Positions 18,013 through 26,031 are shown, counted from the stretch's first letter. The stretch is DNA of 64,000 bases from Bradyrhizobium manausense (GCF_018129685.1 NZ_JAFCLG010000002.1:96001-160000), one strand, 5' to 3'. Made by a program: numbers and translations. The notes: a model not told the origin generated them from the sequence alone.

Positions 18013-19455
18013 ATGAGCCCTCCCTCGCAGATCTACGCGAAGATCACTGGTCCCATCGTCATGGTCGGCTTCGGCTCCATCGGCAAAGGCACTTTGCCGA
18101 TGATCGAGCGGCATCTCGATTACGACAAGTCGCGCGTCACCGTGATCGATCCCAAGGACGAGGGTCGCAGGGCGCATTGCGAGAAGCAGAACGTGCGCTT
18201 CATCCAGAAGGCCGTGACCAAGGACAATTATCGCGAATTGCTGACCCCGCTGCTCACCGAAGGCGGCGGCCAGGGCTTTTGCGTCAACCTGTCGGTCGAC
18301 ACCGGCTCGACCGACATCATGGAGCTCTGCAACGAGCTCGGCGCGCTCTATATCGACACCGTCAACGAGCCCTGGCTCGGCTTCTATTTCGACAAATCGA
18401 AGGGCCCCGAGGCGCGTTCGAACTACGCGTTGCGCGAAGTGACGCTGGCTGCCAAGCGGGCGCGCCCCAAGGGCTCGACCACGGCCGTGTCCTGCTGCGG
18501 TGCCAATCCCGGCATGGTCTCCTTCTTCGTCAAGCAGGCGCTGCTCAACGTCGCCGCCGACCTGAAGCTCAACGCGCCGCGTCCGAAGACCAAGGCTGAA
18601 TGGGCTGATCTGATGCGCCAGGCCGGCATCAAGGGCATCCACATCGCCGAGCGCGATACCCAGCGCGCCAAGAAGCCGAAGGAGCCCGACGTGTTCGTCA
18701 ACACCTGGTCGGTGGAGGGTTTCCTGTCTGAGGGCATGCAGCCGTCCGAGCTCGGCTGGGGCACCCATGAGAAATGGATGCCCGAGAATGCGCATACCCA
18801 CGAAGCCGGCTGTGGCGCCGCCATCTATCTGATGCAGCCCGGCGCCAACACGCGCGTGCGCACCTGGTGCCCGACCCGCGGCGCGCAATACGGCTTCCTC
18901 GTCACCCACAACGAGTCGATCTCGATCTCCGATTACTTCACGGTGCGCGACGCCTCGGGCAAGGCGGTCTACCGGCCGACCTGCCACTATGCCTATCATC
19001 CGGCCGACGACGCCGTGCTGTCGCTGCACGAACTGTTCGGCCGCGCCGGGAAGATGCAGGAAAAGCACCATATCCTCGAAGAGGACGAGATCGTCGACGG
19101 CATCGACGAGCTCGGCGTGCTGCTGTTCGGCCATGACAACAACGCCTATTGGTACGGCTCGCAGCTCTCGATCGAGGAGACCCGTGCGCTGGCGCCCTAT
19201 CAGAACGCCACCGCCCTGCAGGTGACCTCCGCCGTGCTCGGCGGCATGGTGTGGGCGCTGGAAAACCCGAACGAGGGCATCGTCGAAGCCGACGAAATGG
19301 ATTTCGATCGCCTGCTGGAAATCCAGCTGCCCTATCTCGGCCCGGTGAAGGGTTTCTACACCGACTGGACGCCGCTGACGGATCGTCCGGGCCTGTTTCC
19401 CGAGGACATCGACACCAGCGACCCCTGGCAGTTCAAGAATATCCTGGTGCGGTGA
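18013..19455 (+). CDS. hss: Homospermidine synthase
   Basis: NAD-dependent enzyme that joins two putrescine units to sym-homospermidine, the main polyamine of many rhizobia. 480 residues, the bacterial family length. N-terminal Rossmann motif IVMVGFGSIGKGTLPMIERH; conserved blocks NLSVDTGSTDIMELCNELGALYIDTVNEPWLGFYFDKSKGPEARSNYALR, CCGANPGMVSFFVKQALLN, NTWSVEGFLSEGMQPSELGWGTHEKWMP and ESISISDYFTVRD. The ornithine decarboxylase gene 1.3 kb upstream supplies putrescine. A 25-base dispersed repeat (19475-19499) follows the stop. Confidence 0.96.
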   Translation: MSPPSQIYAKITGPIVMVGFGSIGKGTLPMIERHLDYDKSRVTVIDPKDEGRRAHCEKQNVRFIQKAVTKDNYRELLTPLLTEGGGQGFCVNLSVDTGSTDIMELCNELGALYIDTVNEPWLGFYFDKSKGPEARSNYALREVTLAAKRARPKGSTTAVSCCGANPGMVSFFVKQALLNVAADLKLNAPRPKTKAEWADLMRQAGIKGIHIAERDTQRAKKPKEPDVFVNTWSVEGFLSEGMQPSELGWGTHEKWMPENAHTHEAGCGAAIYLMQPGANTRVRTWCPTRGAQYGFLVTHNESISISDYFTVRDASGKAVYRPTCHYAYHPADDAVLSLHELFGRAGKMQEKHHILEEDEIVDGIDELGVLLFGHDNNAYWYGSQLSIEETRALAPYQNATALQVTSAVLGGMVWALENPNEGIVEADEMDFDRLLEIQLPYLGPVKGFYTDWTPLTDRPGLFPEDIDTSDPWQFKNILVR

Positions 19456-19474
19456 GGGGCTCGCTGCAAAAACG

Positions 19475-19499
19475 GCGAAAACAACCCCATGCACAGTAG
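19475..19499. repeat. 25-bp dispersed repeat, copy 1
   Basis: Begins GCGAAAACAACCCCATGCAC and ends AGTAG. An identical 25-base copy is at 56328-56352. Both copies lie about 20-26 bases after a stop codon on the same strand. Confidence 0.85.
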
Positions 19500-19550
19500 A
19501 CGGCGCAATGGCATTCCATTGCGCGCGTGCGACAAAAAGTCGTGTGCCGT

Positions 19551-19892
19551 CTACGGCTTGTCCTTGATCGGCGGGGCGATCTTCTCGGCCGGGGCCGGCG
19601 GCAATGCCGGCTGGGCAGAACCGGCTGCACCTTGCGTCTGCGGATCGGGGCGCGCGGGCTCCGGGGCCGGCGTGGTCGGACGCATCCCGCCGGGCTTGGC
19701 TTCCGCAGGCGCCTTGCCCTGATCGCCGGACGGCGTGCCCTGGAGCGGCTGCGTCGCCTGTGCCAGCTCCAGCCGGCTCTCCGCGCGGATCTGCGCGAGC
19801 GACATCACCGACACCGCAACCCCTGCCGCGAACAGCGAGCCGGCGATTGCAAAGTTGAGCTTCAGTCTGCGCGTGTCATCCTGGCCGGGCAT
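19551..19892 (-). CDS. Small single-pass membrane protein, proline-rich tail
   Basis: 113 residues from ATG 19892 (MPGQDDTRRLKLNF). One membrane helix near the start (FAIAGSLFAAGVAVSVMSLAQI) and then a long Pro/Ala/Gln-rich tail (AKPGGMRPTTPAPEPARPDPQ... ALPPAPAEKIAPPIKDKP) probably in the periplasm. No family recognised. Its importance comes from the promoter: a perfect EcfG-type sequence (GGAAC-N16-CGTT, 19945 to 19921) lies about 30 bases upstream of the start, so it is a likely general-stress gene. A longer reading frame to 20399 is a shadow of the mgtC gene. Confidence 0.75.
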   Translation of the reverse strand: MPGQDDTRRLKLNFAIAGSLFAAGVAVSVMSLAQIRAESRLELAQATQPLQGTPSGDQGKAPAEAKPGGMRPTTPAPEPARPDPQTQGAAGSAQPALPPAPAEKIAPPIKDKP

Positions 19893-19920
19893 GTCGATCA
19901 CCGCCTTTGTCCACGGGATC

Positions 19921-19945
19921 AACGAAGTTGCACCATTGCGGTTCC
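19921..19945 (-). promoter_or_regulatory. EcfG-type general stress promoter
   Basis: On the minus strand GGAAC (19945-19941), 16 bases, then CGTT (19924-19921). This is an exact match to the rhizobial EcfG consensus GGAAC-N16/17-CGTT. The start codon of the 113-residue protein is at 19892, giving a 5' leader of roughly 20 bases. Confidence 0.8.
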
Positions 19946-19990
19946 GTCGCGCCGAGGCGGGAACAGTGGCTCGCGGCGAAGCAGGCGCGT

Positions 19991-20707
19991 TCAATCCGTG
20001 GTGCTGACTTCCCAGGTGGCGTGACGCACACCTGGCAGGTGCTGGAGCTCGGTCGCCACCGCGTTGAGCTCGTTCGGATCGACCGCGGTCGCAACCAGCT
20101 CGGCGACGATTTCGATCAGATCGTCGCCGGTCTCGACAATCTCGACATCGGCCACCGGATATTTTGCGTCTTCGAGCCTGTCGATGAGCCGGTCGCGCAT
20201 GTCGGGCAAGGCGTCCAGCGCAACCGCAAGCTTGAAATAGTAGGTCGCCTCGATCGACTTCTCGTCCAGCGGAATGCGGTTGATGGCGTTGACCAGTGGG
20301 CGCAGCAGCGTGTTGCCGGCGATGACGAACACGGTGAGTGCGACCGCCTGCGCAACCATGTCGGCTCCGGCGCAGGAGCCGACCGCGGCCGAAGACCACA
20401 GCGTCGCCGCGGTGTTGAGGCCGCGCACGTCCATGCCCTGCTTCATGATGACGCCGGCCCCCAGGAAGCCGATGCCGGAGACGACATAGGCGATCACCCG
20501 CACGGCACCACCGGCACCATCCAGATGCATGGCAAGATCGACAAAGGCCGCGGCGCCAACGGCGACCAGCACGTTGGTGCGCAGGCCCGCAGTGCGCTGC
20601 CGGTATTGCCGCTCGGCCCCGATCAGCGTGCCCAGCACGAAGGCCGTGAACAGGCTGATCAGCGTGTCGGCGAAATCAGCAAGCTGGAAGGTCGTGAGAA
20701 ATCGCAT
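19991..20707 (-). CDS. MgtC/SapB family inner membrane protein
   Basis: 238 residues. The N-terminal half has four or five helices with the MgtC signature (LFTAFVLGTLIGAERQYRQRTAGLRTNVLVAVGAAAFVDLAM, VIAYVVSGIGFLGAGVIMKQGMDVRGLNTAATLWSSAAVGSCAGA). The C-terminal part is a soluble ACT-like domain (KLAVALDALPDMRDRLIDRLED... VDPNELNAVATELQHLPGVRHATWEVS). Such proteins are linked to Mg2+ limitation, acid stress and control of the F1Fo ATPase. Start taken at ATG 20707 rather than the in-frame 20734. The gene lies alone between a stress gene and a zinc operon. Confidence 0.93.
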   Translation of the reverse strand: MRFLTTFQLADFADTLISLFTAFVLGTLIGAERQYRQRTAGLRTNVLVAVGAAAFVDLAMHLDGAGGAVRVIAYVVSGIGFLGAGVIMKQGMDVRGLNTAATLWSSAAVGSCAGADMVAQAVALTVFVIAGNTLLRPLVNAINRIPLDEKSIEATYYFKLAVALDALPDMRDRLIDRLEDAKYPVADVEIVETGDDLIEIVAELVATAVDPNELNAVATELQHLPGVRHATWEVSTTD

Positions 20708-20720
20708 GAATGTGAGCTGC

Positions 20721-20810
20721 CGTAGGATGGGCAAAGCGAAGCGTGCCCACGACTCCCGTCAACGCAAACAGATCGTGGGCACGGCGCAAGAGCGCCTTTG
20801 CCACCCTACG
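20721..20810. repeat. Palindromic repeat, CGTAGGRTGGGCAAAG family
   Basis: CGTAGGATGGGCAAAGCGAA at the left faces TTTGCCACCCTACG at the right; inner GTGCCCACGA / TCGTGGGCAC also pair. It fills the gap between mgtC and the WD40 gene. A closely related copy is at 42385. Confidence 0.85.
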
Positions 20811-20827
20811 GCCTCGAGGATGACAAT

Positions 20828-21847
20828 TTAAAGCTCCAGCAGGCCGCCGTCCCCATTTTCGTCGGCGAAGGCGAGCAGCGTCCCCTTGGCGTTCCAGGCG
20901 AGGCCGGCGACCGGCGGCGTGCCGTTGCGGCGGACCAGGATCTCGGCGCCGTCCTCCATCCGCACCATCAGCACGGTGCCGTCGCTGTAGCCGCAGGCCA
21001 GAATGTCGTTCCTGGGGTGGCACGCGACCACCGTGACGCGCGCCTGCAGCGGCGCGAGCATCGCGGGCTCCTTGCCCATCGGGCCGTCCTTGCTGGCGAA
21101 CGGCCAGATGATGACGGTGTCGGCACCCGAGGTCGCGAGCCCCTTGCCGCCTGCGCTCCAGGACATCGAACGGACGCGGCCGGGATAGCCGGTCATCCGC
21201 ATGTGCCTGTTATCGGCGAGCCGCCAGCCATGCAGCGCCGACTCGTGCATCGAGGTCACCAGGAACTTGTTATCAGGGCTGAAGGTAACGCCGAGATGGG
21301 AGCCGGCCCAAGGCAGGAATTCAGCCGATCCTTCCATATTCGGAAACCACAGCGTCGCGCCGTTGTAATGCGCGATCGCGAGCCGCAGGCCTTTCGGCGC
21401 GAACGCAAGCCCGCCGACGGTCGAGGGCACGTCGAGCGACTTTTCCTCGGTCTTGCCGCTTTTGACGGTCGCCGTCTTGCCGGCCGACCACGCATAGGCA
21501 CCATCCGGATGCAGCGCCACCGCATCGATCCAGCGCCGCTTGGGATCGGTCGCGAGCAGCGTCACCTCTCCTTTCGCATCGAGCGAGACGACCTTGCCGT
21601 CGTCGCCGCCCATGATGAGGCGCTTGCCGTCGGAGGCGGCCGAGAGAATGCCGCCGCTGTGCACGGCCACGGAGGCGATCTCACCCTTGTCGTCGACGAA
21701 CGCGACGTTCTCCTCGCCGCCGACGAAGGCGGCGCGGGGCCCGAGGAAATGCACCGATGTCACGCCCATACCGAGCGTCACAGGCTTGACGCGGTCGGTG
21801 ACGGAGACGATCGAGGCGGAATCGGGCGCCGGCGTAAACTCTTTCAT
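20828..21847 (-). CDS. WD40-repeat protein of the zinc operon
   Basis: 339 residues from ATG 21847. Seven weak WD40-type blades can be followed (SVHFLGPRAAFVGGEENVAFVD; SGGILSAASDGKRLIMGGDDGKVVSLD; DAVALHPDGAYAWSAGKTATVKS; GLAFAPKGLRLAIAHYNGATLWF; GVTFSPDNKFLVTSMHESALHGW; SMSWSAGGKGLATSGADTVIIW; VVACHPRNDILACGYSDGTVLMV; GLAWNAKGTLLAFADENGDGGLLEL), so a beta-propeller. No signal peptide. Its ATG overlaps the GTPase stop by one base (TGATG), which implies translational coupling. Such propellers usually bind proteins, so a role as partner of the GTPase or of its target is inferred. Confidence 0.88.
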   Translation of the reverse strand: MKEFTPAPDSASIVSVTDRVKPVTLGMGVTSVHFLGPRAAFVGGEENVAFVDDKGEIASVAVHSGGILSAASDGKRLIMGGDDGKVVSLDAKGEVTLLATDPKRRWIDAVALHPDGAYAWSAGKTATVKSGKTEEKSLDVPSTVGGLAFAPKGLRLAIAHYNGATLWFPNMEGSAEFLPWAGSHLGVTFSPDNKFLVTSMHESALHGWRLADNRHMRMTGYPGRVRSMSWSAGGKGLATSGADTVIIWPFASKDGPMGKEPAMLAPLQARVTVVACHPRNDILACGYSDGTVLMVRMEDGAEILVRRNGTPPVAGLAWNAKGTLLAFADENGDGGLLEL

Positions 21848-22890
21848 CACGAGACGATGCAGCTCTCGAAGCCCGAACGAATGAGATCTTCGGGCAATTC
21901 GCGGCCAATGAAGACGAGGCGGCTCTCGCGCGGCTCGCCGTCCTTCCATTTGCGCTGGTGGTTGCCCTCCAGCATCATGTGGACGCCCTGGAACACGTAG
22001 CGGTCGTCGTCGTCGTGGAAGGCGAGGATGCCCTTGGAGCGCAGGATCTTGCCGCCCTCGACCTGCACCAGATTCTGGAGCCAGGGCATGAACACGTTCG
22101 GATCGAGCGGCTTGTCGGTCTTGAGCGACAGCGACTGCATGTCCTCGTCGTGATAGTGCTTCAGGCCGTGGCCGTGATCATGATGGTCGTGGCCGTGATG
22201 GTGGTGATGATCATGATCGTGGTCGTGATCGTCGGCCACGAGGAAATCCGGCTCGATGTCGAGGATGCGGTCGAGGTCGAACGCGCCGCGGTCGAGCACG
22301 TCGGCCAGCGCGACCGAGCAGCGCTCGGTGCGATGCAGCTTGGCATAGGGGTTGATGGCGCGGATGCGGGCCTCGACCTCGGCGAGCTCCGGCTTGGTGA
22401 CGAGATCGGTCTTGTTCAGCACGATGACGTCGGCAAACGCAATCTGGTTCTTGGCCTCGGGCGCGTCCTTCAAACGGTCGGACAGCCATTTGGCATCGGC
22501 GACCGTGACGACCGCGTCGAGGCGCGCGTTCTTCTGCACGTCCTCGTCGACGAAGAAGGTCTGGGCGACCGGCGCGGGATCGGCAAGGCCCGTCGTCTCG
22601 ACGATGATGGCGTCGAACTTGCCCTTGCGCTTCATCAAGCCGTCCATGATGCGCACGAGGTCGCCGCGCACGGTGCAGCAGATGCAGCCGTTGTTCATCT
22701 CGAACACTTCCTCATCGGCACCGATGATGAGGTCGTTGTCGATGCCGATCTCGCCGAATTCGTTGACGATCACGGCGTATTTCTTGCCGTGGTTTTCCGA
22801 CAGGATGCGGTTGAGCAGCGTGGTCTTGCCGGCACCGAGATAGCCGGTCAGGACGGTCACGGGAATTTTGGCGGCGGTCGCTTCAGACAT
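21847..22890 (-). CDS. G3E GTPase (COG0523), probable zinc metallochaperone
   Basis: 347 residues. Walker A GYLGAGKTTLLNRIL, the metal-binding CxCC motif in NNGCICCTVRGDLVRIM, Walker B-like VETTGLADPAPV and the base motif NKTD. Between the domains lies a His/Asp stretch (about residues 222-248, DDHDHDHDHHHHHGHDHH). The C-terminal CobW_C domain follows (GILAFHDDDDRYVFQGVHMMLEG). These ZigA/ZagA-like proteins move Zn2+ to client enzymes when zinc is scarce. Start ATG 22890 has GGAG five bases upstream; an ATG at 22905 is in frame but has no ribosome site. It follows znuA by 54 bases on the same strand, so it probably belongs to the Zur-controlled operon. Confidence 0.93.
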   Translation of the reverse strand: MSEATAAKIPVTVLTGYLGAGKTTLLNRILSENHGKKYAVIVNEFGEIGIDNDLIIGADEEVFEMNNGCICCTVRGDLVRIMDGLMKRKGKFDAIIVETTGLADPAPVAQTFFVDEDVQKNARLDAVVTVADAKWLSDRLKDAPEAKNQIAFADVIVLNKTDLVTKPELAEVEARIRAINPYAKLHRTERCSVALADVLDRGAFDLDRILDIEPDFLVADDHDHDHDHHHHHGHDHHDHGHGLKHYHDEDMQSLSLKTDKPLDPNVFMPWLQNLVQVEGGKILRSKGILAFHDDDDRYVFQGVHMMLEGNHQRKWKDGEPRESRLVFIGRELPEDLIRSGFESCIVS

Positions 22891-22944
22891 GAGAACTCCG
22901 GACATAGGCTGGTCGCGCGACGCGAGGCGGGGTGGCCCCCTGCC

Positions 22945-23808
22945 CTAATGGTCAAGCGCGCTCGTCAGGGCCTTTATATTGTGCCTGACCATGTCAATGT
23001 AAGTGGGTGCAGGCCCCTTTTCGCCGGTCAAACCGTCCGAAATCAGGGTCCCGCCGACCTTGGCGCCGGTCTCGGCCGCGATCCGCCGGATCAGGCGGTC
23101 GTCGCTGATATTTTCGAGGAAAACGGCCGGGATCTTCTGGGCCTTGATCTGGCCGATGATGGCCGCGATGTCCCGCGCGCTGGGCTCGGTTTCGGTCGAA
23201 ACGCCCAAGGGGGCGATGAACTGGATACCGTATTCGGCAGCAAAATAGCCGAACGCGTCGTGGGTCGAGATCACCTTGCGCCGCTCGGGCGGGATGGTGG
23301 CAACGGACTCGCGAACCTCGCGGTCGAGCGCATCGAGCTTGTCCAGATAGGCTTTGGCCTGGGTACGAAAGACGTCGGCGCCGTCAGGATCGGCCGCAGC
23401 AAGCGCGTTGGCTATGTCGGTCACGTAGACCCTGGCATTCGGCACCGATTGCCAGGCATGCGGATCGGCGCCCGAGCCGAGCTTGTGCGGGGCAATGCCG
23501 GCGCTCGCGGTCACGACCGTTGCCTTGGCTCCGGATGACTGCACGAGACGGGGCAGCCAGCCCTCCAGCCCAAGCCCGTTGACGATGACGAGTTTCGCGT
23601 CCGCGATCCGCTTCGCATCGGATGGCGCCGGGGTGTAGACATGGACGTCGCTGTCGGGACCGACCAGCGTCGTGACGTTGACCCGGTCGCCGCCAACGTT
23701 GCGGACGAAATCGCCGAGGATCGAAAAGCTCGCGACGACATTGAGCCGTTCGGCGGCGTGCAGCGGCGATGCGATCAGCAGGAGCACGCAAAGCAGGAGA
23801 CGCCGCAT
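22945..23808 (-). CDS. znuA: Zinc ABC transporter substrate-binding protein
   Basis: Periplasmic cluster A-I metal-binding protein, 287 residues. Signal peptide LLLCVLLLIASPLHAAE; then LNVVASFSILGDFVRNVGGDRVNVTTLVGPDSDVHVYTPAPSDAKRIADAKLVIVNGLGLEGWL. Likely metal ligands are the His of DVHVY, His of ADPHAWQSV, His of VISTHDAFGYFA and the Asp of LISDGL. There is no His-rich loop, unlike E. coli ZnuA; the His-rich peptide at the head of the operon may do that job. Start ATG 23808 has an ideally spaced GGAGG; GTG 23814 overlapping the znuB stop is possible. Manganese cannot be excluded from sequence, but the Zur box favours zinc. Confidence 0.92.
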   Translation of the reverse strand: MRRLLLCVLLLIASPLHAAERLNVVASFSILGDFVRNVGGDRVNVTTLVGPDSDVHVYTPAPSDAKRIADAKLVIVNGLGLEGWLPRLVQSSGAKATVVTASAGIAPHKLGSGADPHAWQSVPNARVYVTDIANALAAADPDGADVFRTQAKAYLDKLDALDREVRESVATIPPERRKVISTHDAFGYFAAEYGIQFIAPLGVSTETEPSARDIAAIIGQIKAQKIPAVFLENISDDRLIRRIAAETGAKVGGTLISDGLTGEKGPAPTYIDMVRHNIKALTSALDH

Positions 23809-23810
23809 CG

Positions 23811-24680
23811 TCACGCCTCCAGATGCCGGCCGGGAAACATCTGCCTGATGATGCCGCCGACACGGCCGAACAGGACGGAGACGATATAGAGCCCCGTCGC
23901 GACCAGAATGATCGCAGGACCCGAGGGCACACGGGTCTGGAACGACAGCACGAGACCGGCGTAGCCCGAGAGAGCCGCTGCGACGACCGCGATGCAGATC
24001 ATGACGGTGAGATCGCGCGACCAGAACCGCGCAATGCCGGCCGGCAGGATCATCAGGCCGACCGCCAGGAGCGTGCCGAGCGCCTGAAAGCCGTTGACGA
24101 GGTTGATCACGACGAGCGCGAGAAAGGCGAGATGCGCGGGGCCGCCGGCGCGGCTGACGGTGCGCAGGAATAACGGATCGACGCTCTCGATCACCAGCGG
24201 GCGATAGATCACCGCGAGCACCAGCAGCGTGACCGTGGCGTTGAAGGCAACCACCAGCAGCGTCTGGTCGTCCATCGCGAGGATGTTGCCGAACAGCACG
24301 TGCAGCAGGTCGATATTGGTGCCCTTGATCGAGACGATGGTGACGCCGAGCGCCAGCGAGGCCAGATAGAAGGTCGCGAGCGAGGCGTCCTCCTTCAGCC
24401 CGGTCGAGCGGGCGACCACGCCGGCGAGAATCGCCACCGCAAAGCCCGCGATCAGGCCGCCGGCGGTCATCGCGAACAGATTGAGGCCGGAGAGCAGGAA
24501 GCCGACGGCGGCGCCGGGCAGGATCGCGTGCGCCATGGCATCGCCGACGAGGCTCATCCGTCGCAGCATCAGGAACACGCCGATCGGCGCCCCCGCCAGC
24601 GACAGCGCGATCACGGCGGCAAGGGCCCGCCGCATGAACTCGAATTCGGTGAAAGGACCGATCAGCGCGTCATGGATCAT
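23811..24680 (-). CDS. znuB: Zinc ABC transporter permease
   Basis: 289 residues, about eight membrane helices of the ABC-3 family: FEFMRRALAAVIALSLAGAPIGVFLMLRRMSLVGDAMAHAILPGAAVGFLLSGL, VAILAGVVARSTGLKEDASLATFYLASLALGVTIVSIKG, VVINLVNGFQALGTLLAVGLMILPAGIARFWSRDL. The LRRMSLVGDAMAHAILPG stretch is the family signature near the ATPase contact. Start ATG 24680 (MIHDALIG); a TTG at 24686 is the only upstream choice. It is packed between znuC (6-base gap) and znuA (2-base gap), so all three are co-translated. Confidence 0.93.
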   Translation of the reverse strand: MIHDALIGPFTEFEFMRRALAAVIALSLAGAPIGVFLMLRRMSLVGDAMAHAILPGAAVGFLLSGLNLFAMTAGGLIAGFAVAILAGVVARSTGLKEDASLATFYLASLALGVTIVSIKGTNIDLLHVLFGNILAMDDQTLLVVAFNATVTLLVLAVIYRPLVIESVDPLFLRTVSRAGGPAHLAFLALVVINLVNGFQALGTLLAVGLMILPAGIARFWSRDLTVMICIAVVAAALSGYAGLVLSFQTRVPSGPAIILVATGLYIVSVLFGRVGGIIRQMFPGRHLEA

Positions 24681-24686
24681 CTGCAA

Positions 24687-25439
24687 TCACGCCGCCCGCG
24701 AGCGTCCGTCCTCGGCACAGGCCGCGGCACTGTCGTCGAAGGCCTCGCACATCCGCATCGCGACCATCAGGTTCTCGGGCGTCAGCACCTCTGATGTCGG
24801 GCCCCAGGCCACCGGGCCGCGCGCCAGCACCAGCGTCTCGCTGAAATGGGTCCGCACCGTCTCCATGTCGTGCAGCGCGGCGAGCACGGTGCGGCCCTCG
24901 CCATGCCATTGCTTCACCAATGCGAGCAGATCGGCCGTGGTCTTGCTGTCGATGGCGTTGAAGGGCTCGTCGAGCACGATCAGGCGCGCATCCTGCAGCA
25001 GCACGCGCGCAAACAGCACGCGCTGCATCTGCCCGCCCGAGAGCGTGCCGATGGGGCGGTTCTCGAAACCGTTGAGGCCGACCGCGGCGATCGCGCGCAG
25101 GATCTTGCCTCGCGCGGCCTTGCCGATGCCGCCGAACAGGGAGGTCGCCCGCCACAGGCCGGTGCCGACGAAATCGAACACCGAGATCGGGAAGCTGCGG
25201 TCGATGTCCGCGCTCTGCGGCAGATAGGCGATGTCGCGGGCATCCAGCCCGCCGAGATGGATGCTGCCGCCAAGCGGCTTCAGGATGCCGACGATGCCAC
25301 GCAGCAGGGTCGATTTGCCGGCGCCGTTCGGGCCGACCACCGCGACGAGCGCGCCGGATGCGACCTCGCCGCTCAGATGGTGCACGGCCGGATGGCGGTC
25401 GTAGCCAAGCGTGACGTTGCGGAATGCGAGCTGGGCCAT
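24687..25439 (-). CDS. znuC: Zinc ABC transporter ATP-binding protein
   Basis: 250 residues. Walker A VVGPNGAGKSTLLRGIVG; Q-loop at AYLPQSADID; ABC signature TLSGGQMQRVLFARVLLQ; Walker B LIVLDEPFNAID; H-loop LAALHDMET. The family is the metal-cation ABC transporter type. The C-terminal tail ends in CEAFDDSAAACAEDGRSRAA with two cysteines. Start ATG 25439 has GAGG at good distance and lies 2 bases after the stop of the His-rich peptide; GTG 25445 would overlap. It powers ZnuAB zinc uptake at the inner membrane. Confidence 0.94.
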   Translation of the reverse strand: MAQLAFRNVTLGYDRHPAVHHLSGEVASGALVAVVGPNGAGKSTLLRGIVGILKPLGGSIHLGGLDARDIAYLPQSADIDRSFPISVFDFVGTGLWRATSLFGGIGKAARGKILRAIAAVGLNGFENRPIGTLSGGQMQRVLFARVLLQDARLIVLDEPFNAIDSKTTADLLALVKQWHGEGRTVLAALHDMETVRTHFSETLVLARGPVAWGPTSEVLTPENLMVAMRMCEAFDDSAAACAEDGRSRAA

Positions 25440-25441
25440 CG

Positions 25442-25690
25442 TCACCTCATCGCCAGCCAGACGATGCCCCAGAGCACGGTGCAGACGGCGACGGCGGCCG
25501 CCAGGCGCCCGGCCATGGTCATGCGCAGGATCGACCAGGGCGCGTCCTGGGCCGGATGCGGCGAGGCTGCATCGTGGACGTGAGCGTGGGTGTGGTCGTG
25601 CCCGTGCGAATGCCCGTGGTCGTGGGCATGGCCGTGGGAGTGACCACCAGCCTTGTCGTCATGATGGGCGTGGGACGCGGCGGGAACCAT
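25442..25690 (-). CDS. Small His-rich membrane peptide heading the zinc operon
   Basis: 82 residues. The first half is almost entirely His with Gly, Asp and Ala (about 18 His in residues 7-47, for example HSHGHAHDHGHSHGHDHTH). The second half is one membrane helix (MAGRLAAAVAVCTVLWGIVWLAM). Codon use and strand agree with znuC, which begins 2 bases after its stop. The Zur box ends only 6 bases before the ATG, and no ribosome site fits between, so translation may be leaderless or start elsewhere. I infer a membrane-anchored zinc-collecting peptide that could hand metal to ZnuA/ZnuB; the family is not recognised. Confidence 0.75.
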   Translation of the reverse strand: MVPAASHAHHDDKAGGHSHGHAHDHGHSHGHDHTHAHVHDAASPHPAQDAPWSILRMTMAGRLAAAVAVCTVLWGIVWLAMR

Positions 25691-25696
25691 GGCAAG

Positions 25697-25717
25697 GACG
25701 TTATATTATAACATTAC
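25697..25717 (-). promoter_or_regulatory. Zur box and promoter of the zinc operon
   Basis: The core GTTATATTATAAC (25700-25712) is a perfect palindrome. On the minus strand the full site reads GTAATGTTATAATATAACGTC, close to the rhizobial Zur consensus with TGTTATAnTATAACA at its heart. It contains TATAAT, a perfect -10 hexamer, ending 14 bases before the ATG of the His-rich peptide, so a bound repressor would cover the promoter. Repression by zinc-loaded Zur is inferred from the motif. Confidence 0.88.
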
Positions 25718-25776
25718 AGATGTCCACGGCCGGTTCGGGGCTGGAGATCGGGCCAACCGGCGCGGCAGCGGGACTT

Positions 25777-25947
25777 CACCTCTCCCTTGGGAGAGGTCGG
25801 ATTGCTTTGGCGCGCAATCGCGCGCCTGAGCAATCCGGGTGAGGGTTTACGGTCTTCGTGTGGCACAGCGCCCCCTCACCCGATTTGCGCCGGACGATGC
25901 TTCGCATCGCCGGGGGCAAATCGACCTCTCACCGCTGGGGAGAGGTG
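25777..25947. repeat. Long palindromic repeat, CACCTCTCCC family; rest of the 25718-26159 gap
   Basis: CACCTCTCCCTTGGGAGAGG at the left and a GGGGAGAGGTG end at the right, with inner GGGTGAGG / CCTCACCC and short GCGATGC-type hairpins. Relatives lie at 58138 and 62964, and a half unit at 28087. The rest of this 440-base gap holds the Zur box on one side, the repeat at 26032 on the other, and no gene that I can support. Confidence 0.88.
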
Positions 25948-26031
25948 GACCGCCCCAGCCCGCCCACTGCATGAATGTAATGTCGAAATTCCGCGCAGCA
26001 AAAAGGCGGCCGCGTGAGCGACCGCCTATTT

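Noticed and set aside
21958..23538. 526-codon plus-strand frame across the GTPase and znuA
   Set aside because: It crosses two genes that have clear motifs on the minus strand and is antisense to the His-rich loop, which gives runs of Val and Met.
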